A stretch of DNA of 64,000 nucleotides from Leptobrachium leishanense. Its lineage: Eukaryota > Chordata > Amphibia > Anura > Megophryidae. Shown here in pieces: positions 36,188-48,055 of the stretch. Under the pieces are notes generated by a model that saw nothing but the letters and a program-made list of their open reading frames with translations, had not been told where the DNA came from and did not search any database. The stretch spans positions 350,758,942 to 350,822,941 of the forward strand of contig CM019063.1 in the NCBI GenBank assembly GCA_009667805.1, written 5' to 3'. The position numbers were made by a program, and so were the translations under genes. The first letter of the stretch is position 1; every line of letters begins with the position of its first letter.

Positions 36188-37313
36188 TTGACCTTCTCTC
36201 AGAAGGAAAGCCTCGCAGCCCCTATCTCGGCGCAGGAGATAACGCAAACTATTATATCTCTCCCATCCCACAAGTCCCCTGGTCTAGATGGCTTCACTGA
36301 TGTCAAATATAAACAATTCGCTCCTCTGCTAACCCCCATCTCCTCTCTCTGTTTAGCTCTGCTGCCAAGATGGGCAAATTCTGATATGCTTTGTACTACC
36401 ATTGTGCCCTTGCCTACACCAGGGAAGTCCCCAACCTCATACTCTAATTTCAGGCCAATATCCCTGCTAAATGTAGATGTAAAACTATATGCCAAAATCC
36501 TGGCGAATAGAATGGCAGGCCTACTCCCCTTGTTGATAGGGACAGATCAGGTGGGGTTCATTAGGGGTAGACAAGGGCCTCACAACATTAAAAAGCAGGT
36601 GGAATTGCTACACATGGTACAGGCCGACCGTCTTCCTTGTGCGTTGTTGGCGTTGGACACTAAAAAAGTATTTGACAGAGTCGATTGGACATTTCTGTGT
36701 AAGGTTTTGTTGAAATTTGGCTTCACGGACTCGGTGCTGACAGGCATATTTGCGCTATACGCCGACCAAACAGCGTCGGTATTGACTGCGGGCTGCTTGT
36801 CGGAACAGTTGACAATTTGTAATGGTACACGACAGGTTTGCCCACTGTCTCCATTATTGTACGCTCTGGCGATTGAGCCGTTAGCACAACACATACGTCA
36901 AGACGAGGGGGTCACCGGCATAGATGTGGGCCCCACTGCATATAAGGTCCGCTTGTTCGCGGACGATATTCTGCTCACTCTCATGGACTCCGAGACCTCT
37001 ATACCGCATTTACAAGACATATTGACGGCCTATAGTAATGTCTCCTATCATAATATCAGCATGCCAAAGACTCAGGCGATGGTGATCAATGTTCCCAAGC
37101 CCCATCTGGATTTTATAGTGCAGCACTTTCAGTATGACTGGAGGGACGACTACATACAGTACCTGGGCGTAAAGATTCCCACAGCTCTGAACACTTATTT
37201 GACTTGAACTACAAACCCTTTCTATCCTACATGAAAAAACTAATTTTTAAGTGGAAATGTGCTCCTCTGTCCTGGGTGGGGAGGATAGCCGCTAATAAAA
37301 TGTCACCTATGCC
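36188..37313 (+). pseudogene. L1 ORF2 reverse transcriptase part
   Basis: A 339-residue open frame with SHKSPGLDGF, NFRPISLLNVDVKLYAKIL, DQVGFIRGRQ, CALLALDTKKVFDRVDW, GTRQVCPLSPLLYALAIEPL and the catalytic FADDILL. Typical of L1/Tx1 RT. The usual AFD and QGCPLSP motifs read VFD and QVCPLSP. The frame ends shortly before the hAT insertion at 37314; the RT C-terminal part resumes at 39544-39627 (KLLYFYRAIPICLPKSYL). Confidence 0.85.
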
Positions 37314-37639
37314 CAGTGGTGTATTTAGGTTTTGTGCTGCCCTAGGCCTGACTAAACTCGTGCACCCCCTAATTTAAATTTGACACACCACTTCCTGTCA
37401 AGGGCACACCTCTTCCTGGTTAATCCCCACCCTTCCGCTTTAAGCTCCACCTTTTCCTATTAGAGCTCCGCCTTTTCCTCTCTTTATATTAAAAGTGGAT
37501 ACCAAGTGCCTACTTGTATATTTTGTATACCATTTCAAATGTACCTATTGCGATAAATAAAATTATGAAATGTTTAAATTCAAGCATTTTTACAAAGAAC
37601 AGCCACGCATGTCAAGTATACTGGATCACAGCCGCTCTA

Positions 37640-37945
37640 ATTGGTTGAACAATAAAATCCACAGAAACGTGCACTGCATATGAGTGTATCACAGAGCTGC
37701 ACAGCAATAAAACCCACAGAAATGGGCACTGTGTATGAGCATATCAGAACTGCACAGCAATAAAACTCACAGTAATGTGCAGTGTGTATGAGTGTATCCC
37801 AGAGCTCCAGGGCAATAAAACTCACAGTAATATGCAGTGTGTATCACAGAATCCACAGCAATAAAACTCCCAGCAATGCAATGTGCGGTGTGTATGAGTG
37901 CATCAGAATCCACTGCAATAAGACTCCCAGCAAACTGAGTGAATA
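37640..37945. repeat. About 55-bp minisatellite
   Basis: About five diverged units of CAGCAATAAAACTCACAG followed by AATGTGCAGTGTGTATGAG. Confidence 0.82.
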
Positions 37946-38698
37946 TGAGCACACAGCAATTATTTATTCTATATTTACCGGCCTCCGTCTGTGGTAGGGC
38001 TGTGTGCAGAGTCAGCAGGGACTGTGTACAGACTCAGGATCGCGGCTGTGTCTGTGCGTGGAGCCATCTTGTCAGCAGTGGGGTGCCACTGCCAGAGGGT
38101 GCACCGTGGCTTTGATTCCCTTCCGGTGGGTGTTCAGTCCAGAATAGAGTGAGAGTCCGTGTTAATGAAAGGGCGGGCAGCTGCGTGCGTGTCACGTGGT
38201 TCAGCCAGTCAGGTGGTACAGAAAAAAAATAAGTAAACTCAGTACCACCTGACTGGCCGGACAGCGTGACCTGCACACACGAAGCCTCACCAGGAGCCAG
38301 GCAGCTCAATGACAAATTTCTATCACTGCAGTGCTGGTTAAGGAAAGGTCCACTTTAAACAGCAGTAGGCAGACAGGGCTTCATATTCTGCTGAGACCCC
38401 CCTCTTACCTGTCATTTACGGTCATCTTCTCTCTCTGCACACAAATCACGTCCCCCTCCCCTCTCCTAGAGCTGCTGCGGGGCAGGGGAGGAGCTATGGA
38501 GGGAGTAGAGGGGGATTTTTATTCTATTCGATTTTATTCCGTATGCAAACGCCCTGCTCCGCTGCTCGTTGTTTGAGAACACAGCTCAAAGCTGACACAC
38601 AGTGACAGTGGCACCTCCTAGTACCCCCTAATGACACTCAAATAATCACTGGTACCTGGGGCGGCCCGCCCTCCGCCACTCCCCTAAGTACACCACTG

Positions 38699-39300
38699 CT
38701 CTGTGATATGCTCACACACAAGTTTGGTGAACTGCCAGCAAGTACAGTGCTGTTTGAAGGCATTGCAAATCCCCATAGAGAAGTAATGGTTAATCTATTC
38801 AGATAACACCAAACAGCAGAGAAATGGCAGTGAAATGCCCTGATGTTCGGTGGTTTCAATCAGCAGGTTTATTCAGGCGAACTCCATAGGTTTCAATGTT
38901 AAAAATATTCCCGTTTTTATGCAATATCTAATAAACCATTTATTATTTTAATCTGCAGTAAAAAGTCTTAGATTTTTTTTTAGTACCTTTTAGTCATTTT
39001 TCAGCAAAATTCCCCCCCTTTTTTTTTAATAGCGGTTTTTCTTTTTTCTGTAACAGAACTTTTTATTATCAATCATAGGATCTTATATGTAAATTCCAGA
39101 CATTTTCGTTCAGTAGTTCTTTTGAAAACAAAAGGCCACGGGTTTGCGGTGGCAGCATTCAGCGGCCGACTCCATGCACTTTGGGGACCCTGCGGTGAAT
39201 GGTGAATTCACTGCAGGGTGGGGAAATTTTATTCCCCGAAGTGCAGGGAAATACAGAACACCAACATGTTGGCGTCATTTCGTGCTCTGTGAGTAACCTA
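38699..39300. repeat. Reverse copy of the 412-2881 repeat
   Basis: Reads on the minus strand with blocks CTGGAATTTACATATAAG, TAATAAATGGTTTATTAGATA and CCTATGGAG-TTCGCCTGAATAAACCTG. It ends near 39300 with a degenerate form of the GGTTATTCAGAGAG terminus. It supplies the empty site for MITE copy 1. Confidence 0.65.
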
Positions 39301-39631
39301 TTTAGTGGTGAGGTTTTTTGCTGTCCCCTGGAAAGTGAAAGCCTAGGCCTTGCCTACCCATGACATACTTGAAATTTAGTGAAATCTCAATGTATCCTTC
39401 CTGGCAAAATACTTTGCAAAAGGAAAACAAAAAAATATATATATATTTTTTTTAGGGGTGGGGCCACCAGTGCGGGCCGCCGCCCCCTGAAAAGTGCCAC
39501 CCTAGGCCTAGGCCTTGTTGGCCTAGGCCAAAATACCCCACTGCCTATGCCTAAATTGTTGTATTTCTATAGAGCCATTCCGATCTGCCTGCCCAAATCC
39601 TACTTGGAGATAGTACAGTCTCTATTGAATG

Positions 39632-39808
39632 CAGGGACGGACTGACAACTAATGGGGCCCCCGGGCAATAGGAGATCATGGGGCCCCATGTGTCACACCC
39701 ACAGGAGGCCACACCCATAAAAAATCCCACCCCCTACAACACAACACCTACATGTACATTATTGTGCTCATACATGGATATATATATTGCCCCCAGCAGC
39801 TCACACAT
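39632..39808. repeat. DNA-transposon terminus and start of a minisatellite
   Basis: CAGGGACGGACTG begins directly after the L1 fragment, followed by GGCCCCCGGGCAAT. This is the inverse of 3591-3627. From about 39770 the sequence turns into CATGGATATATATATTGCCC CCAGCAGCTCACACAT, one unit of the minisatellite that resumes at 45086. Confidence 0.5.
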
Positions 39809-41786
39809 TTATTTATTTATTTATAAAGGATTTTACCAGGAAGGATACATTGAGATTTCTCTAATTTTCAAGTATGTCCTGGGTTCAAGAACATGGTTAC
39901 AGAAATACAAAGTAGTAAAATGCAAGACATTAACACAAAACAAATATACAGATTAACAGAAAATAAATATGTAGGAAATATAGTCACTATGTTACATGTT
40001 TACAGGTGCATTCCTTATTGGGATATGTTAATAGGGAGCTCTTAAGGGACTTTAGACTGGGGGAAGATTTGATGGCATCTGGAAGGCTATTCCATAATTG
40101 TGGTGCTCTGTAGGAAAATGAGGATCAAGCCACTTTCTTTTTGTATTGTGATATTGCAAGTAAGGTGCCAGTCCTGGATCGGAGGTTATAGGATGAGGGA
40201 ACTGCTGAGGCAAGCAGCCTGTTCAAGTAGGGTGGTAGCTTCCCATTAAAGCTCTTAAACACCAGGTTGAAAAGGTGAAGAGTGCGTCTAGATTTCAGCG
40301 ATGGCCAGTTTAGTTCTTTGAACATGTCACAATGGTGGGTCATGTAGTTACATTGTAGCACAAAGCGACAGAATGAGTTATACAATGTAGTAAGTTTCTG
40401 AAGGTGCGTTTGCGGGGCAGCTGCATACACTACATCTCCGTATTCAATAGCTGGCATAAGCATTTGTTGTACAATCTGCTTTCTTACTGCGGGGCTCAGG
40501 CAGGATTTGTTTCTGTACAGGGCATCTAGTTTGGGGTAAAGTTTAGATGAGAGTTTGTCGATGTGGGGGCCAAAGGATAGATTTGGGTCTAACCACATAC
40601 CTAGATATTTGAGAGAAGTGACTGTGGTCAACGTGCCATTTGATTTTGTCCTGACACATAGATGGGGTGTTTGCAATTTGTGTAGTTTAGGTGCTGTTCC
40701 AAAGAGCATTGTAACAGTTTTGTCAGCATTTAGAAAAAGTTTGTTATCTTTGATCCACTTTTCTACCTCTGTGAATTGGTCTTGCAGCACGGCCTCCAGC
40801 TGTTGGAGATCTGGTTTGCTGGCATAGATTACAGTGTCTTCTGCATACATGTGTACAGTTGAGGCTTTGCAACAATTGGGCAGATCATTTATGAATATTG
40901 TGAATAGCAGGGGGCCGAGTATCGAGCCTTGGGGTACACCGCACGTGACTGGGAGGGGGAGGGAAGTGCTGTCAGAAATGGACACTTATTGCGACCGATC
41001 AGACACATATGATTGAAACCAGGTTAGCGTGCAATCACCAATACCAGAGTTTTTAAGTTTTTGTAATAAGATGCCATGGTCTACTGTGTCAAAGGCCTTG
41101 GCAAAATCAAGGAAGATGGCTCCAGTTAGGTTTCCTTGTTCCATACCAGCCTGGATATCATTGGAAACTTTTAAAAGGGCAGTTGTAGTTGAATGATTTG
41201 GACGGAAGCCGGATTGATCTGGGGTTAAATAGTTCCAATACTGATAGTAATTAGGGATGAGCCGAACACCGCCCGAGTTCGGTTCGGGCCCGAACCCGAA
41301 CTTTCCATATGTTCGGGTCCAAACCCGAACTCGAACTCCATGCAAGTCAATGGGGCTGAAAATTTGGTTTTTAGAGTGCCCTCCAAGAGGGCATATATGC
41401 TAGATATTTGCCATAAAAGGTGTATGGGGGTCCGGGTAGTGCCCTGGGGGACAGGAAACAAGGACAAAAAGTTTTAAAAAAAAAACATTTTTAAAGGGAC
41501 AGTGAGTTTTCCATGAAATAAGGGTTAAAAATAAAAACCAAAAATTCCTTCAAATATCGTGCGTAGGAGGTCCCCATAACCTGCCCGTGAAGTGGCGGAT
41601 TTCTAGGATGTATAGAAACACTTAAAAACAAAAAAAATGACGTTTCAAATGATGGTAATTAAGAGTTTTCCTTTAATCTATCCATAAACAACTGCTTGGG
41701 GTGGCAGTAGGTATGAAAAGAGGAGACATTTTCGGACACGCAGAAAAAGTTTACTGATTTTTTGGTGGTGAAAAGCAGGAGAATGG

Positions 41787-42650
41787 AAAATTCTAGACCA
41801 AATAGCCGATTTGGAAAGTGAGATAAATGGGAGAATTTTTCTGGTTCGGCTATTTTGACCTAGAATTTTCTCTTCAGTCATTCTCCTGAGTTTCACCTTT
41901 CTCTGAATAACCCTGTCAGGGTTTTTCAGAGAGCAGTGAAGAGCAGGAGAATGACTGGAGAATGGAAAATTCTAGGTCAAAATAGCCAAACCAGAAAAAT
42001 TCTCCCATTTAGGCTAGGGTCAGACTAGTGAATTTTTAACGTGCGTTTAGGCGCACTTAATCACGGCCGCACTAGCAGCAAATGACGGCCAATATACGAA
42101 GTACGGTCGCACGAAAGTCGGGCTGCACAACGCAAGTGGAAAATGAACGCTTTTTTTCAAGAAAGCAGAACCGCTAGTACGGATGTACAGAGTGCCCTGC
42201 ACACTAGCGGCGTGTGTGCGTGATTTGGAGACGTCAGACCCTGCTCATGTCCGGCCAACATAACGTTCAGACACCCAAAGTTTCCTGGTTTGGATCCGTA
42301 AAAAAAAATCAAACATAAAAATGCGCATCGTATGACCGTTTTCGCACATTCCTTGAAAAAATACGGCAATGCGTTCGGACGCACTTTTTGACGGTCGCTG
42401 TGAAAAATGCGTTAGTCTGACCCTAGCCTTATCTCACTTTCCAAATTGGCAATTTGGTCCAGATTGTTCTCTTTTCCTGCCATTCTCCTGGTTTTCACCT
42501 TTCTCTGAACAACCCTGAGAGAGAGGTGAAAGCCAGGAGAACTGGCAGGAGAAGAGAACAATCTAGACCAAATAGCCGATTTGGAAAGTGAGAAAAATGG
42601 GAGAATTTTTCTGGTTTGGCTATTTTGACCTAGAATTTTCCATTCTCCAG
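41787..42650. repeat. Three inverted units inside hAT copy 3
   Basis: A block of about 90 bp (GACCAAATAGCCGATTTGG with TGGGAGAATTTTTCTGG) occurs at about 41795-41880 forward, 41965-42475 reverse (split by the MITE) and 42565-42650 forward. Forward and reverse units could fold into long stems. Confidence 0.75.
42012..42428. mobile_element. Harbinger-like MITE, copy 4
   Basis: GGCTAGGGTCAGACTAG and GTCTGACCCTAGCC ends with TTA on both sides (42009-42011 and 42429-42431). The forward unit nearby reads GAGATAAATGGG without an insert, which is the empty site and confirms the TTA duplication. Confidence 0.85.
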
Positions 42651-43997
42651 AATCCTGCTTTTCATCGCTCTCTGAATAACCCTGTGAATGTTTAATCCCG
42701 AGGTGAAAAATAACATTGCTTTAGATGTGAAAAGCAGGCAATGAGGAAATTTTGTATTTTTTCACACAGCAGTTAAATGCAGCATATTAGGAAGTTTTAG
42801 GAGGGAAATTACGAACTCAGAACAGAAGCAGACACCCCACACCTTCATTCTACATAAAATGTATCAAATTGATTAGACCAGACTAAAACATCTGTTGTTG
42901 TTATGCCGTTTGAAAAAAAAGGTCATTTAGAAGGTGAGAATCTTTGCACCTAGACATTAGTTTTTAATTCAATATCTAATAAACCATTGCTTATAATATT
43001 CTGCAGTAAAGAGTCTCTTTATTTCTCGATTTTTTTAGTATTTTTTAAGCATTTTTTATACTTTTTTCAAAATTTCTTTTTTTTTTTCCGAACTCGAACC
43101 GAACACACCAAAAAAGTTCAAAGTTCGCGAACTTTCGAACTGCCAAAGTTCGGGCCGAACTCCGAACCGTCCGAACCCGAACAGCTCATCCCTAATAGTA
43201 ATTGCGTAATTGTGTGTAAACACATTTTTCCAGAATTTTTGACATTACAGGAAGCAATGATATTGGACGTTAGTTGGATAACAAAGTATTGTCTCCACTT
43301 TTATGGCTAGGTACCACTCTCGCAGTCTTCCAGAGTTTGGGTATATATCCAGTCGCCAGTGATTCATGGATTAGGGTTGCGACAGCTTTTGCAATTGCTG
43401 GTGTGCTGATTGTCAGCAGCATTGCTGGGATTTGGTCAGGTCCTGACTGGTGTTTCACTTTTTGGTTACAGAGAAGTTTAGTAATGGCACTGACAGGCAC
43501 CGGTCTAAAACTGAATTTCCCTTTGATACAAGGCTTTTGCACAGTTGGAAGGATCTGACTTGTGTGCTGCCTTTCTGAATGTGTTTCAATAGCTAGCTTA
43601 GCAATCAGGGTGTTGGCGCATCCATTGAAATAGTTATGAAAGGTATTTGCTACATCTAGGGGGTGTTGCAGGGTTTGGTTGTTTACTTTGACAGCAGCTG
43701 GTTGGGAGTGGATAGGGGGCGATTGTATGTTATTTATGATTTTCCAAAAATTTCTCGGGTTTGATATGTTATTGTTTAGATTTTCATCGAAGTATTGGGC
43801 TTTGGCCTTTTTTGTTTGCTTTGTGCATGCATTCTGCCATTTTCGGTATTCACAATGATCGTTCATGGATCCAGTACTCTTGAAATTTGACCAGAGTGAA
43901 TCTCTAAGATGGTACATATGTGTGAGGTCAGTGTAACCCAGGAGAGATGTGCCCCTTTGACTCGCACTTTACGCAGCGGGGCATGGGCTTTCCAGAC

Positions 43998-44801
43998 TTA
44001 CAGGAGCTCTGACTGAAAGTATTCAATTGCACAGTCCAGGTCTGGGATTAGGTTTAGCCTGTACCACGTGAGCCGTTTGAGATCATTTAGGAAGGATTCA
44101 AGATTACATTTCTTGAAGGACCTGGTGATTATTACCTTTGGGGGAGATTTTGTTGCCTTTATTTTGCGCACACTGTACACTAGACAGTGATCACTGAAGC
44201 TATTAGCGAGAACGCCTACCTCCTGTATTCTATCAGGACATGAGGAAAGAATCCAGTCCAGCAAGGTATGGTTAAGGCTCTTCATATTAATGCGAGTGGG
44301 GGAGGAGATTAATTGTGTTAACTGGAAAGCCTTAAACAGGGAGCAGTGTTTATTGTTTTTAGGATTCAGCCAGTCAACATTAAAATCGCCGAGGACCAGC
44401 AGTTCACTTTTTTGGTTTTGAGCTATCAAATTACTAAGGATTTGGGTTATGTCAGAAAGGGAGTGCACTGGGGAGCTCGGTGGGCATTAGAATCCAGCAA
44501 CAATAATTGGTTTACTGAAAGGGATCTCAATAATACCAGAAAGAAAATCAAAAGTGGTTGGGAAGCTAGAGTTTTGCAGAGGGGTGAACTTTGTGGACTC
44601 GTCAACATAAATAACAATTCCTCCTCCTCTCTTTGCTCTGTCCTTTCTATAACATGAATACCCTTGTATTGATATGGCAGAGTCTGGTACTTTAGGGGTT
44701 AGCCATGATTCTGTGAGCATGATGACTTTAGGTTTGTAATGGAGGCACCAAGCTTTAAGCTCGTCCAGTTTAGGGAGTAAGCTGCGGATGTTACAGTGCA
44801 C
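43998..44801 (-). pseudogene. Rex1-like endonuclease
   Basis: 44801-44487 has MHCNIRSLLPKLDEL, VIMLTESWLTP and GGGIVIYVDES. 44468-43998 has LLVLGDFNVDWLNP, LDWILSSCPD and FSDHCLVYS. These are the APE-type endonuclease motifs including the catalytic Asp and His. One stop or frame change near 44480 separates the two parts. Confidence 0.82.
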
Positions 44802-45085
44802 AAAGGAGAGGCCTTTATTAGTGTGGAGACAAAATGTGGTGTCATCTGTTGGACCAGGGTTGGATTCAACATCATTTGCCAGCTGGGATCTAAAAGCACA
44901 CAGTTATGGAGCCTGGTCCGGGAAGCTGAAATAAAATGTGAGTGCTGCAAAAGAGGAATACAGGGTTACATAGCATCATTGAGGGGCTATAAATTCTCTA
45001 GTGCAGTGAATCATGACCGGGGGGGGGTAGGATGGCAGGCCCAGGGAAAACTGAGTTTGAAATAAATACATGTAACCGGTAAAAA

Positions 45086-45277
45086 TATGGATATATATAT
45101 ATATTGCCCCCAGCAGCTCACACATGGACATATATTGCCCCAGCAGCTGATACATGGATATATATTGCCCCAGCACTCACACATGGATGTATATAGTGCC
45201 CCCAGCAGCTCACACATGGTATATAAATTGCCCCCACATTGATATATATATATTTACCCCAGCAGCTCACACATGGA
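45086..45277. repeat. About 31-bp minisatellite
   Basis: About six units of CAGCAGCTCACACATGGATA followed by TATATTGCCCC. The unit continues the one at 39770-39808 across the Rex1 LINE and resembles the array inside the piggyBac element (49440-50770). Confidence 0.85.
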
Positions 45278-45960
45278 TATTATTATTATTATTCTGTATT
45301 TATAAAGCGCCAGCATATTCCGCAGCGCTGTACAATGGGGGAGTGCAGACATGAGACATACTAAAACACATAAGGAACAGATGGCTCTGCCCTTAGGATA
45401 ATTGTACTGATACTGATTTATACTGATACTGATACCAGATACTGATACAGCACTTTACACAAGTGCTCAGCTAGACATCTCTTGAGTTTACAATCTAAAG
45501 GACGGGTAAGTGAAACAGAAGGGGAGCTGGGGAGTGTGGATCTGGTGGCTAGAGAGAGAATAGCAAGCCACAGGTTGATTAGAATAAAGTGGCTACAGGT
45601 GGAGTGGAATGAATATGTTTGGACCGAGGACTGGGTGGGAGGGTGGATGGGGCGGGCAGGTGGGAGAGTGCAGAATCTGGAGTGGTGACTGTGAGTGCTG
45701 AGCTGTGGTGAAGGAAGAGACAGAGATTTAGCAGAGGGGCACTGTATGCAAGCAGGTAATGAGATGCAAGCAGGTAATGAGATGCAAGGGGGAGGAAGTG
45801 GGGGAGGGAAGGCAGAAGCAACAAGTTTTTTATACTATCAAATCCTATCAAAATTGGAGGGAAAGCATTAAAGGGAAAAGTAATCAGGCAGACTATGAAA
45901 ACGAAAGAAATGAAGCAGAGGAGTGACTTGAATGACGTCATGGTCGAATCGTGGATACCT
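45278..45960 (-). mobile_element. L2-type LINE 3' fragment or SINE
   Basis: Begins with a (TTA)n tail and the same TTTATAAAGCGCCAGCATA stem as 25146. After about 65 bp it departs from the L2 at 25126, so it is either another subfamily or a SINE borrowing the L2 tail. No coding domain is recognised. Confidence 0.6.
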
Positions 45961-46454
45961 TGGGAGTTCTTCAGGGTTTCAGAATCTGGAGTGGTGACTG
46001 TGAGTGTTGAGTAGGGATGAGCTGTTCAGTTCGGAGTTCGCATCGAACATAGCCTGTTCGCGAACTACGAACATTTCCGTGTGTTCACCGAATCGCCGCG
46101 TGTTCGCCCACAATGCACCACAATGGACCACAATGCACTTTTCCACTGGCCTGAAGCTTGTAATTGGCTACAGCCTTGCACCTGACCACAGGTCAGGTGC
46201 AAGACAGGTTCAAGACTACGCCAATCACGGCTCAGAGTCCTGATTGGGCAAATTTTGCCCAATCATGGGCTCACAGAGCGAAGTCCCGGAGCATAGAAAC
46301 ATAGAAACATAGAAAAATGTCGGCAGATAAGAACCTTTCGGCCCATCTAGTCTGCCCAATTACATGGATACTTTACCTGGATTTATCTTTTGTTTAGGAT
46401 AGCCTTATGCCTATCCCATGCTTGCTTAAATTCAATCACTGTCTTGGCCTCTAC

Positions 46455-47055
46455 ACTTCTACTGGAAGACTGTTCCATGTATCCACCACCCTCTCAGTAA
46501 AATAATGCTTTCTGATGTTACTTTTAAACCTTTGGCCTCTAATCTAAGACTATGTCCTTCTCTGTTTTGCTACTTTTGTTCCTTTTAAATATACTCCCTT
46601 CCTCTACCTTGTGGTTCCCTTTACGTATTTAAATGTTTTTATCATATTCTTGTCGCGTCTTTTTCCAAGTGTACATGTTAAGATATTAAGCCTTTCTGGT
46701 AATTTTCTCCTTCAAGCCGTCATTTTAGTAGCCTTCTCTCTACCTTACTTCTATGGAAGACTGTTCCATGTTACCACCACCTCTCAGTAAAATAATGCTT
46801 CCTGATGTTACTTTTAAACCTTTGCCCCTCTAATCTAAGACTATGTCCTCTTGTTTTGCTATTTTGTTTCCTTTTAAATATACTCCCTTCCTCTACCTTG
46901 TGGATTCCCTTTACGTATTTAAATGTTTCTATCATATCATATCATATCTGTCTCGTCTTTTTTCCAATCTGTACATGTTAAGATCATTAAGCCTTTCCTG
47001 GTAACTTTTCTCCTTCAAGCCGTACACCATTTTAGTAGCCCTTCTCTGAACTCTC
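46455..47055. repeat. Tandem duplication in the CR1 3' region
   Basis: About 290 bp beginning GGAAGACTGTTCCATGT, AAAATAATGCTT-CTGATGTT is present twice (from about 46462 and 46755) with small indels. Confidence 0.85.
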
Positions 47056-48051
47056 TCTAAGATGTCTATATCCTTCTGGAGATACGGTCTCCAGTACTGC
47101 ACACAGTACTCCAAGTGAGGTCTCACCAGTGCTCTGTACAGTGGCATGAGCACTTCCCTTTTCCTACTGCTAATACCTCTCCCTACACAACCAAGCATTC
47201 TGCTAGCATTTCCTGCTGCTCTATTACATTGATTACTTACCCTTAGATCCTCTGAAATAATGACCCCTAAATCCCTTTCCTCAGATGTTGAGGTTAGGAC
47301 TGTATCAAATATTCTATATTCAGCCCTGGGTTTTAACGTCCCAGGTGCATTATCTTGCACTTATCCACATTAAAACTCAATTGCCACAACTCCGACCATT
47401 TTTTTAGTTTACCTAAATCATTTGTCATTTGGCTGATCCCTCCAGGAACGTCAACCCTGTTGCAAATCTTTGTGTCATCAGCAAAAAGACATACTTTTCA
47501 ATTAATACCTTCTGCAATATCACTAATAAAAATATTAAAGAGAATGGGTCCAAGTACTGACCCCTGAGGTACCCCACTGGTAACAAGACCTTGCGCCGAA
47601 TAAACTCCATTTACCACAACCCTCTGTTGCCTGTCACTCAGCCACTGCCTAATCCATTCAACAATATTGGAATCCAAGCTCAAAGATTGCAATTTATTGA
47701 TAAGCCTTCTATGCGGAACAGTATCAAAAGCCTTACTGAAATCTAAATAAGCAATTTGTCTACTGCACCACCTGTGTCTATTATTTTTGTTACCCAATCA
47801 AAAAAATCAATAAGATAGTTTGGCATGATCTCCCTGAGGTAAACCCATGTTGTTTCTGATCCTGTAATCTATGTGTTTTTAGATGTTCAACAATCCTTTC
47901 CTTTAACATGGTTTCCATTAATTTCCCCACTACTGACGTAAGACTAACTGGCCTATAGTTCCCCGATTCCTCCCTACTACCCTTCTTGTAAATGGGCACA
48001 ACATTTGTTAATTTCCAGTCTTCTGGGACGACTCCCGTTAACAAGGATTTG
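46932..48051 (-). pseudogene. CR1 ORF2 reverse transcriptase, C-terminal part
   Basis: From the piggyBac boundary it reads LLTGVVPEDWKLTNVVPIYK, GNYRPVSLTSVVGKLME and HGFTSGRSC. Then, in a new frame, it reads [15 protein letters not shown] and [24 protein letters not shown] box lies near 47480. The last frame (47360-46932) carries EYCVQYWRPYLQKDI and the C-terminal region. Two or three frame changes. The catalytic motifs remain readable. Confidence 0.87.
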
Positions 48052-48055
48052 TTAA

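Larger units (their letters stand above)
37314..39543. mobile_element. hAT-type element inserted in the L1
   Basis: Left CAGTGGTGTATTTAGG and right (read inward) CAGTGGGGTATTTTGGC form the inverted ends. The 8-bp CCTATGCC is duplicated at 37306-37313 and 39544-39551, and the L1 frame resumes across it. The interior has a minisatellite, a second right-end-like sequence at 38640-38698 (CCTAAGTACACCACTG) and a reverse copy of the repeat at 412-2881. No transposase was recognised. Confidence 0.8.
34157..39627 (+). mobile_element. L1/Tx1-type LINE, interrupted
   Basis: Endonuclease and RT on the plus strand, split by a palindromic MITE (35299-35999) and by a hAT element (37314-39543). The reading KMSPMP-KLLYFYRAIP is continuous across the hAT insertion, which proves the two parts are one element. 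The 3' end is lost at the next insertion (39632). Confidence 0.85.
41252..43194 (-). mobile_element. hAT transposon, copy 3 (non-autonomous)
   Basis: Perfect 11-bp ends, TAGGGATGAGC and GCTCATCCCTA. The 8-bp ATAGTAAT is duplicated at 41244-41251 and 43195-43202. The left 0.5 kb matches the transposase-3' side of copies 1 and 2 (CTCCAAGAGGGCATATATGC). The middle is unrelated: inverted repeats with a MITE and a fragment of the 412-2881 repeat. There is no transposase, so it would need one supplied by a relative. Confidence 0.93.
40125..43917 (-). pseudogene. Rex1-like reverse transcriptase, split and mutated
   Basis: The 43917-43270 part has KHQSGPDQIPAMLL and LWKTARVVPSHKSGD. After a stop near 43268 (N-stop-RPIS) and the hAT insertion, 41251-40986 gives SGFRPNHSTTTALLKV and LDFAKAFDTVDHGILL. 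An in-frame TAA at 40986 is followed by GVPQGSILGPLLFTIFINDL, the catalytic motif MYAEDTVIYA and the C-terminal part ending at 40125. The YADD box reads YAED, so one catalytic Asp is Glu. Stops, insertion and this change all argue it is dead. Confidence 0.85.
39809..45085 (-). mobile_element. Rex1-type LINE, interrupted
   Basis: The minus-strand 3' end is a (TTTA)n tail at 39809-39824 next to AAGGATTTTACCAGGAAGG. RT and endonuclease follow on the minus strand. The element lies inside a minisatellite and is itself split by a hAT (41252-43194). The 5' boundary near 45085 is approximate. Confidence 0.75.
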
